From the NCBI GenBank assembly GCA_951812925.1, contig OX638372.1, forward strand, positions 69,891,407-69,955,406: 64,000 nt of DNA, in the 5' to 3' direction. A program made the position numbers and the translations under genes. Source of the DNA: Calliopum simillimum. Its lineage: Eukaryota > Arthropoda > Insecta > Diptera > Lauxaniidae. The notes beneath the pieces were generated by a model. It had not been told where the DNA came from. It made no database searches and saw only the letters and a program-made list of their open reading frames with translations. Every line of letters starts with the position of its first letter. The stretch's first letter is position 1. This document shows, piece after piece, positions 58,590 through 64,000 of this stretch.

Positions 58590-59200
58590 AAGGAGTCGTG
58601 GCAATTATAGAAAAGCATATATATATTCTTGATCAGCGTCACCTCCTGAGTCGATATAGCCATGGGTGGCTGGCTGTGTGTGGAAATACATTTTTTGGGA
58701 AAACTGAGAAAGATAATTCAATGAAATTTGGTACACTGCCTCCGTTATCAAAGTTAGCTCGTGGGATTGAAAATGAGCGAAATCGGCCAACGAACCCGCC
58801 TACCGCCCATACAAAAATACATTCAAAATGCAACTTTAGGATTGTTTTTCACGACAATGCAACCAAAATACACATATATACTACGAATTGTAAGCGCAAG
58901 CTCTGCGCAAATACTGGGTGAATTTGGGTAAGAGGGCGTGGCACCTCCCATATCAGCGAAAGCTTCAAAACGCTTTACTGAAAGCGTTTTTTTAAAATAA
59001 CCAAATTAAATTTTATTCAGACACCAAGAACTATAAATGGAAGCTCTGGAAAAAAACTGTGTTAAATCGGACAATAGGCCGTGGCACCTCACATATAAGC
59101 AAAAGCTTTAAAACGCAATACTGAAAACGTTTTTTGAGATAATCCAACCAAATTTCACTCAGTCACTATGAAAAATAAATTTTCAAAATACTGCAGTGTA
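58590..59200. repeat. Dispersed repeat with an internal tandem pair
   Basis: GTGGCACCTCCCATATCAGC at 58938 and GTGGCACCTCACATATAAGC at 59081, each followed by AAAGCTT..AAAACGC, are about 140 bp apart and form a tandem duplication. At about 58612-58667 the strand complementary to the 23360 repeat carries the GTTATATCGACTC-like phrase. Overlapping small frames on both strands are not accepted as genes. Confidence 0.5.
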
Positions 59201-59902
59201 GGGTATTTAATATTTGGCCAGGCCAAAGGTTACACCCTTGCTAGTTTTTTATTTAAAATCAGAAATTGTTTGGAGCTCGGTCGGAATTATATGATTTTTT
59301 AAACAACATTTAGAAACATGTTTTCATAAAAAAAAATTGGAAAAAAAAAAATAAAACAAACAAAAAATAGTCATTTTATATGTATTTGGCGATTTTAAAT
59401 CCGATTTTAATGAATCTTTGGAAAATTATGCGCATTAGGAGCATTCCACAGTTGGTACGGGACCAGTTGTACCAGAATCAATTATTTGTTCCTAATGATA
59501 TTTATAAATAGTTATTTGTAAGAAAAGTAGTTCGCTTGTACGGGACAGCCCGAATCTACCATACTTTTAACTTTTTGACTTTGCTGCAAACTTTTAGCGA
59601 AAGTAATATTCTTTAAAAATTAGAAAAAAAAAATTTTTATAGACTTAGGTTCAAGGTATTATAAAACAATAAAAGTTTTAATGTCACTTACTTGAATTTT
59701 TGTTCCTTCAAAGAACTGAAAAACGGCTGACCAATGCATTTTAGTCTAGTTCTTGCCAAAGCGGGGCAGGACCTACATTTTCATTGCCTTCATAAACCTC
59801 GTGTCGTGGTTTCCAGATAAGAGTCATATAATTTCTCCTGGATAAGACTTGGAGAAATTCAAATCACTTTCACGCAAGCCTTGAATAAATTTAAAACATT
59901 CC
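59201..59902. other. Intergenic, no gene seen
   Basis: AT-rich sequence without a recognised repeat, up to the Harbinger terminus. Confidence 0.4.
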
Positions 59903-60153
59903 GGCCTGTTCCGTAATCCGTGTGTTTTCAATTACTTTTAATTTCGAAGACTTGTTGACGACTTTTTATTTTCGAAGTGGACGTGAAACCTGTTTAACGA
60001 CTGTTGAAGACAGTTTACTTTTCACAGTTGCATTACAAACTTTTTGGGTTTAGACAGCTGTCAGTTGAAAATACACACCAGTTAAAAATTTGTATGTTAA
60101 GTAGACGATTTTGATTAAGAAAAACAATTTTTATAAAATTAAAGAAACTTAAA

Positions 60154-61318
60154 ATGAGTATTGCGTTTACTGCTGCTGTTGGTTTGCAATTAAAGGAAGA
60201 AAAAAGGATAGAAAATATAAAAAGACGGTTTCTGAGAGACCATTCTGATCCGTTCAGTGTTTCTGATACTTCGTAAGTACACCTGAAATACCAAAAATGA
60301 TAATTTATTAAAAAAAAAACTTAGTTTCATTAATTACTATCGCATCAACAAAACGGCTTTCAAGATGATCTTGGATGAAGTGCAGCAATACGTGGATTGG
60401 TCTTCGATTCCAATTCTTTTGCAGCTGGCCGCAGTCCTCAGATACTTCGCAGTAGGTGGATATCAGATGACAGTTGCAAAAGATTTTGAAATTTCATTTG
60501 GAAGAAGCACATTTGCAAAAATTTTTTCCAGAATGTTGCCTTTATTGGAGGATAAAATTTGTGAAAAGTGGATCAATCTTGAAATTTCATCAGAAGAAAA
60601 ACGTCGATCTCATAACCATTTCAACGAAAAATTTCGAATTCCTGGCATAATTGGATGTGTAGATGGTACCCACATTAGAATTTTAAAACCCATAGCTGAT
60701 GAATCCTTGTATTTTAACCACAAGGGCTATTTTAGCATCAATGCGATGGTTGTGAGTACACATTTAGTGTTATCAAATTTATTCTATAAACATTTTACAC
60801 TATTTTCCAGATATGTGACCACAACATGGTAATAAAAGGTATAGATGGATGCAGGCCTGGATCCAGTCATGATTTGGAACTTAAGTATCCTACGAAATCA
60901 TTTTGTTCAGAAATATAATAGTGGAGAGCGAGGTTCATGGCTTTTAGGAGATTCAGGATATGCCTTAGAACCTTTTCTAATTACGCCTTATAGGAATGTT
61001 TCTCCTAGATCTCCCCAACATCGCTTCAATAAGAGGCATTGTAAAGCTCGAAATGTTATTGAGCGGACAATTGGGTTATTGAAAAGCCGATTTAGATGTC
61101 TCCTTGGCAAATTAATGTATGAACCCAAGAAAGTGGTAAAAATTATTAATATTTGCTGCGCACTTCATAACATTTGTATACATTACAAAGTTCCAATTAA
61201 TGTTGAAATCGAGAGCAATGCATCCGAGACTGATTCTTTAAATGTTTTTGAAAATATTGAGCCCAGTGATTTTTTAACCGAAGGTAGCTTAATTAGGGAT
61301 GCTACAACCAATATCTAG
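60154..61318 (+). pseudogene. Harbinger DDE transposase, one frameshift
   Basis: Exons 60154-60272, 60325-60751 and 60811-61318 have good GT-AG borders. The protein starts MSIAFTAAVGLQLKEEKRIE; exon 2 includes NYYRINKTAFKMILDEVQQY and LAAVLRYFAVGGYQ. The catalytic residues are in GCVDGTHIRI (first Asp), LLGDSGYAL (second Asp) and ARNVIERTIGLLK (Glu). In exon 3 the frame from ICDHNMVIKGIDGCRPGSSH is lost near 60868-60876. The frame starting at about 60874 continues as WNLSILRNHF to the stop at 61318. One missing or extra base is the only defect I found, so the copy is young. It might also be a sequencing error, in which case the gene would be intact. Confidence 0.85.
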
Positions 61319-62065
61319 TTTTTTTTTTAAAATAAAAGTAAGGACTTATAATGGTTTACACTCGTTAACTCCATTTTTACGAATTAAAACATATAAAAGT
61401 AAAAACAGTTTTTATAAAAATTGCATTTTGTTTACCCTTGAAATTTAATTTTTATTGTTATTAAGTTCACCTAAATAATGGCCAACTTCAGACCCTTAGC
61501 ACTTTAAAGTTAAATAAAATTAAATAAACTTAGAGATTTTTATTTTTAAATTCAGTTCACATTTCTTAGTTGCATTATTTTAGCATGTATATAATAAGTA
61601 TTACACATTTAAAAAAGTAAAATAAAATCAGTACATATCACATATTTTTTTTTAAATTTGGTTTCGTTTAAAATTCATTATACGAGTACATAGGTAATTA
61701 AAATTTATTATACGATTAGGTACTTCAATATAAATTTTCTTACTAAGATGATTTTTTTTTTTTTTGTTAAAATTATTTTGATTAAAATTCAGTTCAAATT
61801 TCTTAAGCTAAGTTTTTACTCAGTATATCACACTTTTTTTAATTCATTTTTCTTAATGTAAATATCACATATTTTTTTTAATTTTTTTTTTTTTTTTTGG
61901 TTTTTTCATTTTGATTTGCTTGAATTCAGTTTCATTTTCCTTAATTTTAATATAATTTTTTTTAAAATATTTTTGTTTACATTTTTTCATTTTGATTTTC
62001 TTAAATTCAGTTTAAGGTCTCTTAATTCAATTTCCTTTAATTTTAATTTATTTTTTTCTATTTTT
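61319..62065. other. AT-rich spacer between the two Harbinger genes
   Basis: Long T-runs and repeats of TTAAATTCAGTT..TTTCTTAA about every 200 bp. It holds the convergent 3' ends; AATAAAAG about 10 bases after the transposase stop may be its polyadenylation signal. Confidence 0.5.
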
Positions 62066-63007
62066 TCACATATTAGCGTTATGTTTTTCTTTTGCCAAAT
62101 TGTGCCTCTTCACTTCCTCGTTGTGTTTTTCTGAAAACTTCGCCAACTCTTCAGTTGCTCTGCACTGACGTTTTACGTACTCATTTACGCTTTCGGTGCT
62201 GCGAACAAGCTTCTCCAACAACTCATGTGTTCTCTTGGAAGCCTTAGGGATTTCGGAAATAACCTTCGAAATTTTTTCCAAATGGCGAATTTCCGATGAC
62301 ATAAATCCTTGCATTCCTGTCTCCGTGCACTTTCTTCTGGGCGTGGACGGAATTGTTGTCGGGATAACTTCTTCAGCTAACTCTTCATCGCTAGTCACAA
62401 GAGTTTCGTAAGCAACTGTGTTCTCCATGATACTTTCATCAGCAGTGCAAAGTACTTCATATGAAAGTATATTTACCTCGTTTCTCACGGCAGATGGGGC
62501 AGGTATATTTTCATTTACACTTTCGATTGTGCCAAATGGACGCGAGCTACCAATACCATTTACGATTGGGAATATACCGGAAATCTTCGCAACCGTTTCT
62601 TCGCTAGGAGTAAGCGGTTGCTGATTAAATGCACCTCCACCTGTAGCCATATTATCCGCCTTATTAACTGCCAATTTTTTCCGGATTTGCATCTTCCAGT
62701 CATTCCAAACCTAAACAAATTACGAGAAAGTTAGTAACGCTACATTTATTTTGAATTGCATACTTTTACCTTCTTCCAGGCAGTTACATCTTTTTTAGGT
62801 GGCCCAGCACCATTTAATTGCGCTGCGAGATCGCTCCACATCTCGTCAACAACAACGCGATCCCCTTTCACGTAGCCCCGCGCAAAATCCAAATGCGCCT
62901 CCATAAATCTTACTAAAATCTTGTCTTGGCTGATGTTCTTGTGTTTTCCCCTGAACAAACAATAAATATATATAAATTATGACAAAGAAATAGGATTTTA
63001 CTTACAT
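62066..63007 (-). CDS. Harbinger Myb/SANT-like DNA-binding protein, intact, 275 aa
   Basis: Minus strand exons are a first exon ending at 63006, then 62950-62770 and 62710-62066. The start codon is split by an intron: AT are the last two bases of exon 1 (63007-63006) and G is the first base of exon 2 (62950). Residues 2-75 form a Zeste/MSANT-type trihelix (DKILVRFMEAHLDFARGY, EMWSDLAAQLNGAGPPKK, AWKKVWNDWKMQIRKK). The middle is acidic and Ser/Thr-rich. The C-terminal 80 residues (HLEKISKVISEIPKASKRTH and following) are helical and probably coiled. Such proteins help carry the Harbinger transposase to the nucleus and to its ends. All junctions are GT-AG and the frame is open to the stop at 62066. 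Confidence 0.85.
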
Positions 63008-63576
63008 TTTTAATTTTCAATGTTCGCTTCAAATGTAACCGTGCAACCGCTTGCAATTTCGTTTGTCAAAGTTGGCTGTCTTACCTGCGATGCCCAATTA
63101 TGTATTTTTTTCTGATTTAAGGGAATTTCAGAAAGATTTTGTTCATGCTCTGTGCATTTTATTGGGTTAATTGAATGTTCTACTACAATTTAAGAAATAA
63201 AATCAGGTGGCATCCAGTTTTCGAACTATTCTTACTAACACCATGATATAATGAAATGTCAAATAATTCACACCAACACTGACTTCGAAAATGCCAAAAC
63301 GCTGACTTTTTACTTGTCATCGGAAAAAATATTTTTTTTGTTAGAGTTTTTTATTTTAGCAATATTTACAATATTACATATGCAATAAAAATTAGAATTA
63401 CTCGGTAAAGTAGGGAAAAACTCTGGAGCTTATACGTGTGCATTTTTCTTTCAATTTGATCGATAAAACAGCTTTATAAAAACAAAATTAATTGAAAAGT
63501 CGTAGCATAATACCGACTTTTCAAAAAGTTTTGCAATCCACTTTATACCCATTTTCACGTGAAAGTGGAATTGGGA

Positions 63577-64000
63577 ACAGGGCGGATTATTTATGATTTA
63601 AAAGTCGCTTGTCTGTCCGAGGAAATGCATATGTATATCGGAACCATGTTCATAGACAATTTCTATCGCATGACTACAGCGAAGACTTCTACTTGAAAAA
63701 CGGAAGATAATTCCAACAAATGGATTAATAATGTAAACCATTATCTGTTCCAAAAACAATAAGAAATTGGATTAGTTAACTCTTCAAAAATTGTAATTAT
63801 TCGAATTAGACACCAAATTTTAGGAAAAAGAAAACACCTTCCAACCAGTGCAGTTCTTCGCAACCAAATGGAATATTTTAGCACCTTTGGATAAAATTTA
63901 TGCCATATGGCATAACGCGATATAAAAAAAAAAAATCGTACAGTAAGAGGTCTAAATTTGTTTACACTTATTATACCACTATTCAGCTTCTTAACGACAT
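63577..64000. other. Intergenic to the window edge, no gene seen
   Basis: TAATGTAAACCATTATCTGTTCC at about 63729 matches the right tail of the element at 15117-15548, so a fragment of that family is present. Nothing else is recognised. Confidence 0.4.

Larger units (their letters stand above)
59903..63576. mobile_element. PIF/Harbinger element with two convergent genes
   Basis: The left end GGCCTGTTCCGTAATCCG is placed by its match to the MITE at 2981. The right end is tentatively GGAATTGGGAACAGGGC at about 63560-63576, which reads as a diverged inverted copy. The two-gene layout, a DDE transposase and a Myb/SANT-like DNA-binding protein, is the hallmark of this superfamily. A TWA target duplication could not be confirmed. 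Confidence 0.75.

Overview
This is nuclear DNA of an insect, most likely a brachyceran fly. It is AT-rich, genes are split by GT-AG introns, and most of the window is transposable elements (TEs) nested in one another. A tephritid or related fly is plausible, because the mariner-type element looks like the DD41D 'rosa' lineage first described from Ceratitis rosa. That species guess is inference. There are no bacterial operons, ribosome binding sites or CRISPR arrays.

Host genes. One complete cellular gene can be built: a five-exon ABHD11-like alpha/beta hydrolase on the + strand. Exons are 28688-28936, 41924-42097, 42157-42386, 44652-44789 and 55265-55397. They total 924 nt and encode 307 residues, with splice phases that agree throughout. 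It spans 26.7 kb because introns 1 (13.0 kb) and 4 (10.5 kb) are full of TEs. At the left edge, 1211-1343 is the last exon of a paralogue in the same orientation, so this is a tandem ABHD11-like cluster cut by the window. Two short coding-looking minus-strand fragments (about 10.6-10.9 kb and 18.0-18.6 kb) are not recognised.

Layout. 1-1.44 kb: end of the upstream paralogue. 2.0-10.1 kb: MITEs (short non-autonomous DNA elements), including a palindromic Tc1 derivative with TA target duplications (4658-6311) and an element with a satellite core (8890-10130). 11.0-16.3 kb: a nest of TEs at least four levels deep, with exact target-site duplications at several levels. 18.8-21.8 kb: a decayed hAT transposase gene with remnant introns. 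22.05-23.65 kb: a TIR element of unknown type. 23.69-26.10 kb: the most unusual locus, an element with 12-bp terminal inverted repeats. It carries an intact spliced 299-residue DUF4806 gene and nine copies of an 8-bp motif confined to its two ends. 26.25-28.44 kb: another TIR element holding a broken DD41D-type mariner. 28.7-55.4 kb: the ABHD11-like gene. Its introns hold foldback elements, an almost intact I-clade LINE (32.06-37.18 kb), a decayed second LINE inserted in a CAA repeat (48.3-51.8 kb) and a 2.3-kb foldback. 56.6-59.2 kb: tandemly repeated dispersed sequence. 59.9-63.6 kb: a PIF/Harbinger element with two convergent genes, a DDE transposase carrying one frameshift and an intact Myb/SANT-like protein. 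Its terminus matches that of the MITE at 2981-3718.

The window therefore shows one host enzyme gene expanded by TEs, plus autonomous-looking and non-autonomous members of hAT, Tc1/mariner, Harbinger and LINE groups. All boundaries were read by eye. Element ends without a stated target duplication are approximate.
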